Below, piece by piece: positions 47,616-56,721 of a stretch of DNA of 64,000 bases (within the stretch, counting starts at the first letter, position 1; every line of letters starts with the position of its first letter). Origin of the DNA: Lentilactobacillus kefiri (GTDB taxonomy: Bacteria; Bacillota; Bacilli; Lactobacillales; Lactobacillaceae). The stretch spans positions 1-64,000 of the forward strand of contig NZ_BJVK01000005.1 of NCBI RefSeq assembly GCF_007989105.1, written 5' to 3'. The translations under genes and the position numbers were made by a program. The notes below the pieces were generated by a model. It was not told the origin of the DNA, did not search any database, and saw only the letters and a list, made by a program, of their open reading frames with translations.

Positions 47616-48575
47616 TTAGAAATTATCTGATAGCAAAGCTGACGATACCGCGATCTTAATTTGATTTCTGCCTTGGAGTTTTGCCAGCCAATTTTCCGGG
47701 AAGGTTACCGGTGCAAATAGCAGGGATGCCAGCATCGAAGTAATTGACCCAATCGTATCGGCGTGATTTCCCAAGTTGACGGCTTTTGATACGGCAACGT
47801 TATACTGTTCGGAATTCATGAGGCACCAAAAGACGGAATTAAGCGTCGAGATAACATCACTGGACGGTTTAATTTTGGTGCTGGACTGACGGAGGAAGTG
47901 AGCCTCCTCTAATTGCTCAAAAAAGGGCACCTGAGCCGCAAATTGATCCTTTGAGCGGTAATAGTCCAAGACTTCTTTAACAGCCCTCAGCATGGCGTAT
48001 TTGTTCGGATTTTGGATTAGTCTGATGATCACATTGGTTAAGATTCCGGATCCAATGTATGCCTTGGGTGTTCGATTGGTTGTGGCAGTAAAATCATGAA
48101 CCAATTTGACAGTCTCATCATTGAACGAATAGTTGGGATTCTTGGTTAAAATATAGAACGCCAGCGGCATCAACCGTTTTAAGGCCGTATTATTGTTATC
48201 CGCGTCCTGAACGCCACCGCACAATTCCGGCTGGGTGCCGTTATCAAAACGTGAAATGGCTGATTGAGTCGTATTATTGACATCGTATGCGTGGTTAAAT
48301 GGTGTGTAATCCCCAAAATGATACCACTGGGAATAGCGGGTCATTAAGTCGTAGAGGTTATACCCAAACGTCAAGCTGACTAACGAAGCAATTGACAATG
48401 ACGTGTCATCCGACCAGGTTCCGGCGGGAACGTTGGCTGAAAGATGACCAACCATCTGAATGACTGGATCATCAAAAGGATTACTTCGAGTATCGTGCTG
48501 GATTGGAAATCCCAGCGCGTCACCCAAAGCAACCGCGGTTAATGATTGAAATAATAGGTAGCTGGTTGAATACAT
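47616..48575 (-). CDS. ADP-ribosylglycohydrolase family protein
   Basis: A 319-residue all-helical ARH/DraG-fold protein, expected to remove ADP-ribose from proteins or small molecules. The metal-binding motifs are TWSDDTSL near the N terminus and GNHADTIGSITS near the C terminus, with ALGDALGFP at the start. No ADP-ribosyltransferase is near, so it is not an obvious toxin-antitoxin partner or dinitrogenase regulator. GAGGTAAT precedes the ATG. Its target is unknown. Confidence 0.87.
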   Translation of the reverse strand: MYSTSYLLFQSLTAVALGDALGFPIQHDTRSNPFDDPVIQMVGHLSANVPAGTWSDDTSLSIASLVSLTFGYNLYDLMTRYSQWYHFGDYTPFNHAYDVNNTTQSAISRFDNGTQPELCGGVQDADNNNTALKRLMPLAFYILTKNPNYSFNDETVKLVHDFTATTNRTPKAYIGSGILTNVIIRLIQNPNKYAMLRAVKEVLDYYRSKDQFAAQVPFFEQLEEAHFLRQSSTKIKPSSDVISTLNSVFWCLMNSEQYNVAVSKAVNLGNHADTIGSITSMLASLLFAPVTFPENWLAKLQGRNQIKIAVSSALLSDNF

Positions 48576-48616
48576 GGTATTACCTCGTCGTTAATTTCCC
48601 AATATCAAAGAGGGGA

Positions 48617-49564
48617 TCAAATCCAGAAGGGATATTTGACCGTCTCTAGTTTGAGATTGTAAGTTCGTTCACCCAGTTCTTCACCGTCAATTTGGCCATA
48701 ACGATTACCATTTGTTTTGATAAACAGCTGCTTTTCATGATAATGATGGATGAATTTGAGTTGTAAGTGTCTCTTTAAAAATATCATAGATATAAATAAA
48801 ATCAATTGCCAAAGGCTCGGTTTTTCGACGACGACCATGTCCAAATGATCGTCCAACGCTGATGCAGTGGGAACGATATTGATTCCACCACCAAAATAAG
48901 GAATATCAGTTGTCGTTAATAAAAATGTATGTTGAAAGATGTGTTTCGATTCATTTTCCGGAATAATTTCCGCGTAAAATCCTTTAAAATTGATGATGAC
49001 GTTTAATATAGCCGCAATATATGAAAATTTCCCGAAAAAATGATTACTTTTTAATGATGAGCGATTGGCTAAATGAACGACGCTGGCATCAAAGCCAATC
49101 CCAAAGTTATTGGTAAAGAAACCATCTGTATGATTATCGAGATCGGTATAGTGGCCGACGTTAATGGTTGTTGGTGAGTCTGAGTGCAAAATATTGCTCA
49201 ACGCTTTTTCCCATTTCAGTGGGATCTTCAGGCCCCTGGCAAAATCATTCCCAGATCCAATCGGTAAAAACGAAATTGGAACCTGCTTTTCAGTGGGGTG
49301 AGCCTCGTAGTACCGCTTGCAGCCCAATAAAGTTTCATGCAGCGTTCCGTCTCCACCAGCAGCAATAATAACAACGTCTTTTTGTTTAGTTGCCGCAATT
49401 TTTCCTAGAATTTGTTTTGTCAATTCGACAGCATGATCCGCATATTCCGTGTAAACCGCCTTATAAGCAACGTTTTTGGCCGCCAGATATTTTTTGATAT
49501 CAGGCCAAACTTTTTTGGCATTGCCGCCGCCCGCAAATAGGTTTGTGATTATGAAGTATTTCAT
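48617..49564 (-). CDS. Diacylglycerol kinase-like lipid kinase
   Basis: A 315-residue DAGK-catalytic-domain protein (YegS/DgkB/BmrU group). It has NLFAGGGNAKKVW at the start, the nucleotide motif AAGGDGTLHETLLG (about 65-78), PIGSGNDFARGL, and a C-terminal beta-sandwich with IDGEELGER. It would phosphorylate diacylglycerol or a similar lipid at the membrane. ATG 49564 is chosen for its GGGGGAA ribosome site; 27 further codons upstream would run into the rnjA terminator. Exact substrate unknown. Confidence 0.88.
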   Translation of the reverse strand: MKYFIITNLFAGGGNAKKVWPDIKKYLAAKNVAYKAVYTEYADHAVELTKQILGKIAATKQKDVVIIAAGGDGTLHETLLGCKRYYEAHPTEKQVPISFLPIGSGNDFARGLKIPLKWEKALSNILHSDSPTTINVGHYTDLDNHTDGFFTNNFGIGFDASVVHLANRSSLKSNHFFGKFSYIAAILNVIINFKGFYAEIIPENESKHIFQHTFLLTTTDIPYFGGGINIVPTASALDDHLDMVVVEKPSLWQLILFISMIFLKRHLQLKFIHHYHEKQLFIKTNGNRYGQIDGEELGERTYNLKLETVKYPFWI

Positions 49565-49602
49565 TGGAAAGGATTCCCCCAGCTCAATATGGTTAATTAT
49601 GT

Positions 49603-49648
49603 AAAAAAACTTGAGGACCAGATATTCAAAATATCCGATTCTCAAGCT
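49603..49648 (-). terminator. Intrinsic terminator after rnjA
   Basis: Read on the minus strand, GCTTGAG to CTCAAG with an inner ATATT/ATAT stem runs into TTTTTTT. Confidence 0.85.
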
Positions 49649-49675
49649 TTCTGATTAGTAACGTTAAATCTATTA

Positions 49676-51358
49676 TTATTTACCATTCATGATTAACATT
49701 GGTAAAATCATTGGATGTCTTTCAGTCTTGTCATATAAGAATTCCTGAAGATCATCAATGATGGCGTTTCTAATAGAAGACTCAGTGGCTTTCTTAGCGC
49801 GCATTGATTTTCGAATTGTCTTGAATACTCGACGGCGACCTTCATCTAAAAGTTCACCGGATTCACGCATGTAGACAAAACCACGTGAGAGAATATCAGG
49901 ACCTGATTGGATCTCCTGGTTATTCAAATTGATTGTGGCAACAACCACGACAATTCCTTCTTCGGAAAGCAATTGACGATCTCGTAACACAACGTTGCCG
50001 ACATCACCGATTCCGCTGCCGTCGATATAAACATCGCCAGCGGTGAAATGACCAGCCATTCGGGCAGTGTCCTTTGAGAGGGCCAAAACATCACCATTTT
50101 GCATGATGAAGCTGTGATCCATTGGAACACCACATTGTTCAGCTAATTCCGTATGAATTTTAAGCATTCGGTATTCACCGTGAATTGGCATGAAGAATTT
50201 AGGCTTCATTAATCGCAACATTAACTTTTGTTCTTCCTGGCCACCATGACCGGAAGTGTGAATGTTGTTAACTCGGCCATGAATAACATTGGCACCGGCT
50301 TCTTCAAGCTTGTTAATAACACTGTTAACGCTGGTTGTGTTACCTGGAATTGGGTTACTTGAAAAGATAACCGTGTCGCCAGGCTGAATGGAGATCTGAC
50401 GGTGGGTACCGTTGGCAATCCGTGAAAGGGCAGCCATTGGCTCACCTTGAGATCCGGTACATAAGATTAAAGTTTTATTGGCTGGAAGTGATTGTAGTTC
50501 ATGAGCATCAACGAACGCATCATCAGGAATATCGAGATACCCTAATTCACGTCCATTAACGATCGCTGCATCCATGCTTCGGCCGAAAACAGCAATCTTT
50601 CTGCCATGGGCCATTGCATTATCACAAGCAGTCTTAATTCGAGAAATATTTGAAGCGAATGTTGCAAAGATAATTCGTTCTTTAATATTGTCGAATATGT
50701 GGGCGATTGAGTTTCCAACCCATTTTTCAGAGTGGGTCCAGATTGGCTTTTCAGCATTCGTACTGTCAGACATCAAACAAAGGACGCCTTCAGCACCCAA
50801 TCGGGCCATTTCTTGAAGATCAGGCGGCTGGTTGGTCACTGGTGTGAGGTCGAATTTATAATCACCAGTTTCCACGATTACCCCAACCGGAGTGTGCACT
50901 GCAATTCCGACAGTATCGGGAATTGAGTGGGTCGTTCTAAAGAATGAAACTTTCATTTTTCGGAACTTCAGAACAGACTTATCACTGATTTCGTGTAATT
51001 CAACAGAATTCAGTAAGCCATGTTCTTCCAATTTATTTTTGATAAGCGCCATCGCAAGTGGTCCGGCATAAATAGGGACGTTTAAAACCTTCATCAAATA
51101 TGGGACACCACCAATATGATCTTCGTGACCATGGGTGATGACCAAAGCTTTGATCTTATCCTTATTTTCAACCAGATACTGGTAGTCTGGAATAACATAA
51201 TCGACACCTAACAGGTCATCTTCAGGAAATTTGATTCCCGCATCAATCAGGATGATTTCATCCTGGAATTGAATACCATAAGTGTTCTTACCAATTTCTC
51301 CCAAACCACCAACGCCATAGATAGCTGCTTCGTTATTTTTGACGTTTAGTTTTTTCAT
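49676..51358 (-). CDS. rnjA: Ribonuclease J1
   Basis: A 560-residue beta-CASP metallo-beta-lactamase nuclease with 5'-3' exo- and endonuclease activity, central to mRNA turnover in Firmicutes. The metal site [11 protein letters not shown] (74-84) is intact, as are SDSTNAEKP and the C-terminal [10 protein letters not shown] and PIHGEYRM motifs. The rpoY gene directly upstream (4-base overlap) identifies it as the RNase J1 copy and not J2. It is transcribed on the minus strand. Confidence 0.94.
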   Translation of the reverse strand: MKKLNVKNNEAAIYGVGGLGEIGKNTYGIQFQDEIILIDAGIKFPEDDLLGVDYVIPDYQYLVENKDKIKALVITHGHEDHIGGVPYLMKVLNVPIYAGPLAMALIKNKLEEHGLLNSVELHEISDKSVLKFRKMKVSFFRTTHSIPDTVGIAVHTPVGVIVETGDYKFDLTPVTNQPPDLQEMARLGAEGVLCLMSDSTNAEKPIWTHSEKWVGNSIAHIFDNIKERIIFATFASNISRIKTACDNAMAHGRKIAVFGRSMDAAIVNGRELGYLDIPDDAFVDAHELQSLPANKTLILCTGSQGEPMAALSRIANGTHRQISIQPGDTVIFSSNPIPGNTTSVNSVINKLEEAGANVIHGRVNNIHTSGHGGQEEQKLMLRLMKPKFFMPIHGEYRMLKIHTELAEQCGVPMDHSFIMQNGDVLALSKDTARMAGHFTAGDVYIDGSGIGDVGNVVLRDRQLLSEEGIVVVVATINLNNQEIQSGPDILSRGFVYMRESGELLDEGRRRVFKTIRKSMRAKKATESSIRNAIIDDLQEFLYDKTERHPMILPMLIMNGK

Positions 51359-51576
51359 TTATTATTAAACTCCGTTACTTTGTAATCAGGACTACTTTGC
51401 TCATATTCCAAGTGCTTTCCTTGGAGGGGCTCGATAAATTCAATATCATAATCGGTATTGTCTTCAACAAGCGCATGAGCTTCAACTTCTGTGTCGGCCT
51501 CAACATAGAGTGTATGCGTCGTCTCCCGGCGAGGACTGATCTTCTTGCTGGGTTGATATAAAACCTTCCAAATCAT
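51355..51576 (-). CDS. rpoY: RNA polymerase epsilon subunit RpoY
   Basis: A 73-residue protein of the former DUF1447 family. The small epsilon subunit binds Firmicute RNA polymerase near the secondary channel or beta' jaw region and resembles the phage Gp2 inhibitor. The start [21 protein letters not shown] and the strand [12 protein letters not shown] are typical. AAAGGAG precedes the ATG. It overlaps rnjA by 4 bases, coupling a polymerase subunit with an RNase, a conserved Firmicute arrangement. Confidence 0.95.
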   Translation of the reverse strand: MIWKVLYQPSKKISPRRETTHTLYVEADTEVEAHALVEDNTDYDIEFIEPLQGKHLEYEQSSPDYKVTEFNNK

Positions 51577-51767
51577 AAAAAAACTCCTTTAAAATTATAC
51601 AATTTTTTGCAGAAACTCGAGGTTTCCTTACGGACAAGTGGTTGTGAAAACACAACTAATAACGATATTCTACCATAATATTAAAATTAAGTATATAAAC
51701 ATGAAAGTAATCAGCAAACGGCAATGCATGGTAAAATTGGTTTAACGAAAAGAAATGAGGCTCGGTT

Positions 51768-52262
51768 ATGAACATTGATTTGATTATTCAAATTATTATT
51801 GGATTGGTGGCGGCATTCGCTGTTTATAATTTAATCCACTACATATTTGTAACTCGTCCGGGAAGAAAACGGTTGGCACTTGCCCAGCGGATTGCCAATG
51901 AAGCGGTTAAGGCTTCAATTAACAAACTGGTTGAACAGAAAGCCTTATCGCCATTTGATGAAAGTGATTTCAAATCCGAGGATATCGCGGAAGTATGGGG
52001 CAGGGGAGTAATGGCCTTTGAGTATCACCTGCCGGTGGTTAAAATAAACGATTCAATTCCAGAATTTCGCCAGTCACTTACAAAGACGCTGGAAAAATAT
52101 AGTGATGATCACCATATGCACGCCCACACGGAGCAGGCTGATCGGCCGGCGTTCATGGTGACAGATGTCTGGCAGCTGGATGACCGGGTGCATTTTGATG
52201 TCGCTTATTTGATTAATACGACCACGATTGAGTACGTGGATGATTTGAAGAGATTGCATTAA
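51768..52262 (+). CDS. Membrane-anchored protein of unknown function
   Basis: A 164-residue protein with one N-terminal transmembrane helix (about 4-27), a basic stop (TRPGRKRLALAQR), and a soluble domain of mixed helix and strand that contains EVWGRGVMAFEYHLPVV and a His-rich DDHHMHAHTEQ segment. I recognise no named domain. ATGAGG lies upstream of the ATG. It is monocistronic, ends at a perfect terminator, and is convergent with the Rgg gene. The four histidines in ten residues could bind metal; this is speculative. Confidence 0.75.
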   Translation: MNIDLIIQIIIGLVAAFAVYNLIHYIFVTRPGRKRLALAQRIANEAVKASINKLVEQKALSPFDESDFKSEDIAEVWGRGVMAFEYHLPVVKINDSIPEFRQSLTKTLEKYSDDHHMHAHTEQADRPAFMVTDVWQLDDRVHFDVAYLINTTTIEYVDDLKRLH

Positions 52263-52269
52263 TGATTAT

Positions 52270-52296
52270 GACACACTAGTCGGTGTGTCTTTTTTT
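52270..52296 (+). terminator. Intrinsic terminator after the 51768 gene
   Basis: GACACAC/GTGTGTC 7-bp stem with a 6-base loop and seven T. It overlaps the 3' end of the convergent Rgg gene. Confidence 0.9.
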
Positions 52297-53175
52297 GTAT
52301 ATTTTTGCAAGCTTTCTTCTCATATCGGCAATCGCTTTGAGGTTGTGATCAATCGGTGGCACATACAAGCTTTCAGCTCCAGAAATTTTGGCAATAATTG
52401 TTTCTCCTTCTTCTTCGCTGCCAAAATATAGGTTCCAAATTGCAATGATAAGCTGTTGTGCAAATCTGCCATTCCAAGTGAGCAGGAATTTGTCGACATC
52501 TCTCGCCTTGCTGACCAACTGATTGGCTGAATCATATTGTTCGGTGTTTAAGTCAGTCTGAAGCAGAGTCAAATACATTCCCATTAATTCGTCACTGACA
52601 TGGAACGGATCTCCCCTTGCTGTTAAATACTTTTGGCAGTTATTTTCAAATCTATTGACGATCGTTGGGATGAGGCTTTCACGGTGGCTGTTAATTGCTA
52701 TCGGTAATAATATATCAGCGTTGCGAATTTCCTGTAAGGTCCAGGCTTTTGAGTTAAAAAGCTGGTTCCAAAAGCTTTCCATCGCTGGAGTGATTACGAA
52801 AGTTTTTGATTGGTATGTTTCAACTAAGACTTGGCCGATACCTGCAATCGATTTGAAGCTAAGATTGCCGCTGTTTTTATTTTCATTTATAATGTTGCCC
52901 ATTTCTTGAAGATTGTGAACGTCATATGCGTCCTGTAGTTGTTGATTTAATTCTTGTTCAGAAGATCTGTGGTAATCATTTTGAATGAACCGAAATTCTT
53001 CAACTGAAATTAAGAGATTATCCAGAATCTGAAACAGCTTGGTTGCACTAATGTCATGTTCTCCGTTCTCAAATCGATGAGCAAATGAACGTGACATCAC
53101 TCCTGAATAAACCTCGGACTGGGTGAATCCTTTAATTTGACGGATCATTTTGACGATTTGACCGATACTTTTCAT
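52276..53175 (-). CDS. Rgg/GadR/MutR-family transcriptional regulator
   Basis: A 299-residue regulator: an N-terminal XRE-type HTH (IGQIVKMIRQIKGFTQSEVYSGVMSRSFAHRFE region, printed only in part; about 4-36) and a C-terminal helical repeat domain that in the family binds short peptides. Rgg proteins control quorum sensing, bacteriocin or stress genes. AGGAGAG lies upstream of the ATG. It is divergent from an MFS exporter with a 99-bp gap holding an inverted repeat, so the exporter is the likely target. I find no convincing pheromone gene next to it. Confidence 0.85.
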   Translation of the reverse strand: MKSIGQIVKMIRQIKGFTQSEVYSGVMSRSFAHRFENGEHDISATKLFQILDNLLISVEEFRFIQNDYHRSSEQELNQQLQDAYDVHNLQEMGNIINENKNSGNLSFKSIAGIGQVLVETYQSKTFVITPAMESFWNQLFNSKAWTLQEIRNADILLPIAINSHRESLIPTIVNRFENNCQKYLTARGDPFHVSDELMGMYLTLLQTDLNTEQYDSANQLVSKARDVDKFLLTWNGRFAQQLIIAIWNLYFGSEEEGETIIAKISGAESLYVPPIDHNLKAIADMRRKLAKIYKKRHTD

Positions 53176-53186
53176 ATTTCTCTCCT

Positions 53187-53206
53187 ATGTGGCATATTTG
53201 CAACAT
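53187..53206. promoter_or_regulatory. Inverted repeat between the Rgg gene and the MFS exporter
   Basis: ATGTGGCA-TATT-TGCAACAT: 8-bp arms with one mismatch and a 4-bp spacer, just upstream of the Rgg start on the minus strand. It is a candidate operator for the regulator. Confidence 0.45.
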
Positions 53207-53274
53207 ATTCTACATCGAATGGGTTCGCAATGGTAGTAATCTTCAATTAATCGAAATTGAAGAGGGTGCTGCAA

Positions 53275-54552
53275 ATGAAAATTAATAATCACGAATCAAA
53301 CGTACAAATTTTAAAAGATGTTTCAAGTAATCTGATCAGTACCTTTTGTGGAGATATGTTCTCTTTTGCGTTAGGCCTTATGTTGCTTCATGCGACCGGG
53401 ATGTCATTAAGCTTTGGGCTGTCAATGATTATCATGCCGATCGTGACATTGATTGGCGTAGTGCCAATTGGAAATTTAGTGGACACTTACCCACATAAAC
53501 ACATTTTGGTCATCAGTCTGTTCGTTCGGATCATTGCACTTTTTATTTATGCAATCACTATCCATCATTTCAGTGGGATGGGAAAACTGATCCCAACAAT
53601 TATATTTTTAGCGATTAATTATGTTTCAGTGAATGTTTCAAATTCAGGGTACACGGCGTCTGTGCATGAATTGGTTAATACAAGTCACATTCAAAGACTT
53701 AATTCATTGAGCCAGGCAGCTTCATCGTTTGCTTCAACGTTTTCCCCAGTTATTGCTGCTTCATTATATGTACTGGTCGGATTTCAGTCGTTTATTATTT
53801 TTCAATTAGCAGCACATTTTATTGCTTTGGTCATCCTGCTATCCATGCACTTTCATTATGCAAATGCATCCAAGAAGGAAGCGTTGGGGCCACATGAATC
53901 CCAGCTTGGAAAATTTAAATTGGGCCTTCAGTACTTGATGTCTCACAAATTCTTGAGATATTTGATTTGTGTTGCACTATTTTTGAATTTTATTTTTGCT
54001 GTCACAAATGTAGGACTACCGTTTATTGTCGTTCAACATTTGCATCTGGGGAACATAACCCTTGGAATATTGAATTCCTCAGATGCTGTGGGGATGCTGG
54101 CAGGGAATTTAATCATCAGTATGGCACCTGAATTGAAGCAGTTAGCAAAAATTCTTGCAGTAACCATGTGTGCTATTGGGTTGGCACTTTGTGGCATTGG
54201 TGGGTTATTTGTCGCCAATCAAAGTGAGTTGGTTGTTAGAATAGTTGGCGCGTTAATGGTATTTACAGTTGGCATGTCTGTGGCTTTTATGAATACACCG
54301 TTTGGCATTTATATGCAAAAAACTGTTCCAACAAAATTAATGGGGCGGGTGTCTTCAACAGAGATGTCGTTGAATATGATATCCATTCCAATAGGCACAG
54401 TTTTCTATTCCTTTATTTTTCAGTTTTTTCCAAATGGCATCATCTTTATTGCATCTGGTATGTTGATGCTTGGAGTTACGGGCTTAACAATGCCAAAGTT
54501 TATCCATACTCAAATGCCTGATCAAGACGAGAGTTTAGAGACTAATCAATAA
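53275..54552 (+). CDS. MFS transporter, drug-efflux (MefA-like DHA3) type
   Basis: A 425-residue integral membrane protein with about twelve hydrophobic helices. The loop 2-3 motif A is PIGNLVDTYPHKHILVIS, a variant of the DRxGRR motif, and the overall pattern resembles macrolide-efflux Mef proteins of the DHA3 family. ATG 53275 follows GAGGGTG; an earlier start six codons upstream lacks support. The gene looks more AT-rich than its neighbours. Divergent from an Rgg regulator. It could export an antimicrobial or a peptide; the substrate is unknown. Confidence 0.85.
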   Translation: MKINNHESNVQILKDVSSNLISTFCGDMFSFALGLMLLHATGMSLSFGLSMIIMPIVTLIGVVPIGNLVDTYPHKHILVISLFVRIIALFIYAITIHHFSGMGKLIPTIIFLAINYVSVNVSNSGYTASVHELVNTSHIQRLNSLSQAASSFASTFSPVIAASLYVLVGFQSFIIFQLAAHFIALVILLSMHFHYANASKKEALGPHESQLGKFKLGLQYLMSHKFLRYLICVALFLNFIFAVTNVGLPFIVVQHLHLGNITLGILNSSDAVGMLAGNLIISMAPELKQLAKILAVTMCAIGLALCGIGGLFVANQSELVVRIVGALMVFTVGMSVAFMNTPFGIYMQKTVPTKLMGRVSSTEMSLNMISIPIGTVFYSFIFQFFPNGIIFIASGMLMLGVTGLTMPKFIHTQMPDQDESLETNQ

Positions 54553-54666
54553 TGGTTATTTAAAAAATGATTTGCTAATAAGATGAAAATTTTGTTTCCA
54601 AGTATAATGAAAGAAGCATTAATTGCTTACAAAAAATGCAATAATGGTTGATCCACAAGGTATTAC

Positions 54667-54705
54667 AAATAAGCTCACCTTCGGTTTGGGAGGTGAGCTT
54701 ATTTT
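54667..54705. terminator. Bidirectional terminator between the MFS and def genes
   Basis: AAATAAGCTCACCT and AGGTGAGCTTATTT form a perfect 14-bp stem with a 10-base loop, A-rich on the left and T-rich on the right. It suits the plus-strand transporter and the convergent def gene. Confidence 0.9.
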
Positions 54706-54740
54706 GTTTGATGGTTAATTTACCAATCACAACATATTTT

Positions 54741-55307
54741 TTAATAGATGAAAATTTCATCATCCGTCTTTGCGTATGGATTGTCCTTATTAATATGATC
54801 GTAGAACAGTGTCCCATGCAAATGGTCAATTTCATGCTGGCAAACAATTGCCGGATAGTTTTTCAAGCGAAGCTTGTGTTCTTTACCGTCCACATCCTGG
54901 TATTTCAAGGTGATTCTTGCAGCACGGGGAACGTAACCTGGAACGTCGCGATCGACTGACAGGCAACCTTCACCCTCGGTCAAAGCACCACGCTGGACCG
55001 AGTTGGAGACGATCACAGGGTTGATAATCACATCTTTGAAAAGGGGCTTATCCTTTTCATTTTCGTCATCGTTGGGAACTAAAACCGATGCCATCATTTC
55101 TGAGACACCAACTTGGGGAGCTGCCAGTCCGACACCTGCCCGTAAGCCCAACTTTTGACATTGTTCTGAATCTTGGCTGACCTCCAAATATTCCATGAGG
55201 TCATGGGCCAACTGTTTATCTTCTTTACTCAATGGGAATTTGACCTTTTGAGCTTGTTTGCGGAGAACCGGATCTCCGTCTCGTACAATATCTTTCATTA
55301 AAAACAC
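54741..55307 (-). CDS. def: Peptide deformylase
   Basis: A 188-residue type II peptide deformylase that removes formyl groups from new proteins. The three motifs are [17 protein letters not shown] and QHEIDHLHG, providing Gln, Cys and two His for metal binding and the catalytic Glu. The insertion between motifs 1 and 2 ([14 protein letters not shown]) is typical of the Gram-positive type. GTG at 55307 has GGAGG 8 bases upstream; the ATG three codons later is too far from it. It lies upstream of and divergent from the pdh operon. Confidence 0.95.
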   Translation of the reverse strand: MFLMKDIVRDGDPVLRKQAQKVKFPLSKEDKQLAHDLMEYLEVSQDSEQCQKLGLRAGVGLAAPQVGVSEMMASVLVPNDDENEKDKPLFKDVIINPVIVSNSVQRGALTEGEGCLSVDRDVPGYVPRAARITLKYQDVDGKEHKLRLKNYPAIVCQHEIDHLHGTLFYDHINKDNPYAKTDDEIFIY

Positions 55308-55497
55308 GCTTAAGACCTCCGAAAAAAATTTAAACAATAATTCAATACCCTCTATTCTAACTTAATTTTAAGAAAAAAACTATATTCACAAGCCAGGTGA
55401 TTTTTCACAAACTTTACTCGCACAAGCGGTTTCAGACTGAATTTTAGTAAGTGAAAATAATATACAAAAAAAGTTGGTTTCATAGGAATGAAAGGGC

Positions 55498-55526
55498 TTG
55501 CAAACGTCACTGAAAAATGCTAGATT
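55498..55526 (+). promoter_or_regulatory. Predicted promoter of the pdh operon
   Basis: TTGCAA and TAGATT spaced 17 bp, with TG-C before the -10 (extended -10). It is about 70 bp ahead of pdhA. The rest of the def-pdhA gap shows nothing I can name. Confidence 0.65.
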
Positions 55527-55597
55527 TAAGTTGTGGTTTAGGAGTGATCAGTTTGTACATCACAAGTTTAGTTTTATAGGAAAGGAAAGTGTTATCT

Positions 55598-56719
55598 ATG
55601 GCAGCAAAGAATAAGCACGTTGTTGATTTTGCCAAGATTAAGTCAACGATGAGCGATCCGTACGACAAACCAGTTCAAGTTATCGATGAAACCGGGAAAA
55701 TTGTAAATCAAGAATTATTTGACCGATTTAGCGATGATGAATTAGTTACGTTGATGGAAAAGATGGTTTGGGAACGTGCATTGCACGAACAAACAATGAA
55801 CTTTTCACGTCAAGGTCGATTAGGTTTCTATGCTCCCACCTATGGTGAGGAAGCTTCAGAAATGGGTATTGCTCATGCGATGAAGAAACAAGACTACCTC
55901 TTCCCAGCATATCGTGATTTGCCACAATTAATCCAACACGGCGCAACCGTTAAAGAGGGTTACTTATGGTCAAAAGGTCACTATCAAGCTTATGACTATG
56001 TACGACGCGGTGTACGTGCGTTTATCCCACAAATTATTATCGGTGCCCAATATGTTCAATCAGCAGGTGCCGCATTAGGAATCAAGAAGAACGGTGAAAA
56101 AGACACTATCGCATACACATTTACCGGTGATGGTGGTACTTCACAGGGTGACTTTTACGAAGGTATCAACTTCGCAAGTTCATTCCAAGCACCAGAAGTA
56201 TTCTTCGTTCAAAATAACGGCTGGGCAATTTCAGTTCCACGAAAGACTCAGACCGCAGCTAAGACACTTGCTCAAAAGGGTGTTGCTTCAGGTGTTCCAG
56301 GTGTCCAAGTTGATGGAATGGATATTCTTGCCACATACTTGGTTGCCAAAGATGCCCGTGACTTCGCCGTTGCAGGAAATGGTCCAGCATTAGTTGAAAC
56401 ATTGACTTATCGTTTTGGTGCTCACAGTTCAGCCGGTGATGATCCTAGTCGTTACCGTACTAAAGAAGAAGAAAAACCATGGTTTGACCGAGACCCACTG
56501 ATTCGTTTGAGAAAAGTTTTGACTGACAAGAAACTTTGGGATCAAGACAAAGAAGACAAATTAGTCGCTCAATACAAAGATGAATTTAAGGAAGCAATGA
56601 AAGATGCCGAAGCTGCTCCTAAACAAAAGGTTAGTGACTTCTTGAAGCACACATTTGAAGTACCAACCCCTGATGTTGCAGCTGACATTAAGAAATTCGA
56701 AGCAAAGGAGTCGAAGTAA
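55598..56719 (+). CDS. pdhA: Pyruvate dehydrogenase E1 component, alpha subunit
   Basis: A 373-residue thiamine-diphosphate dependent subunit that decarboxylates pyruvate with PdhB. The ThDP motif is TFTGDGGTSQGDFYEGINFA, ending in NNGWAIS; phosphorylation-loop-like YRFGAHSSAGDDPSRYR follows. ATG 55598 has AAAGGAAAG upstream; an ATG three codons earlier sits inside the site. First gene of pdhABCD, 2 bp ahead of pdhB. Confidence 0.96.
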   Translation: MAAKNKHVVDFAKIKSTMSDPYDKPVQVIDETGKIVNQELFDRFSDDELVTLMEKMVWERALHEQTMNFSRQGRLGFYAPTYGEEASEMGIAHAMKKQDYLFPAYRDLPQLIQHGATVKEGYLWSKGHYQAYDYVRRGVRAFIPQIIIGAQYVQSAGAALGIKKNGEKDTIAYTFTGDGGTSQGDFYEGINFASSFQAPEVFFVQNNGWAISVPRKTQTAAKTLAQKGVASGVPGVQVDGMDILATYLVAKDARDFAVAGNGPALVETLTYRFGAHSSAGDDPSRYRTKEEEKPWFDRDPLIRLRKVLTDKKLWDQDKEDKLVAQYKDEFKEAMKDAEAAPKQKVSDFLKHTFEVPTPDVAADIKKFEAKESK

Positions 56720-56721
56720 TC

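Noticed and set aside
54583-54651. 22-codon frame MKILFPSIMKEALIAYKKCN... as an Rgg pheromone gene
   Set aside because: No ribosome site, and it lacks the hydrophobic C-terminal pattern of short hydrophobic peptides; kept only as part of a weak short-RNA observation.
55498-55512. GCAAACGTCACTG near the pdh promoter as a cre site
   Set aside because: It differs from the cre consensus at several fixed positions, unlike the sites at 44937 and 47075.
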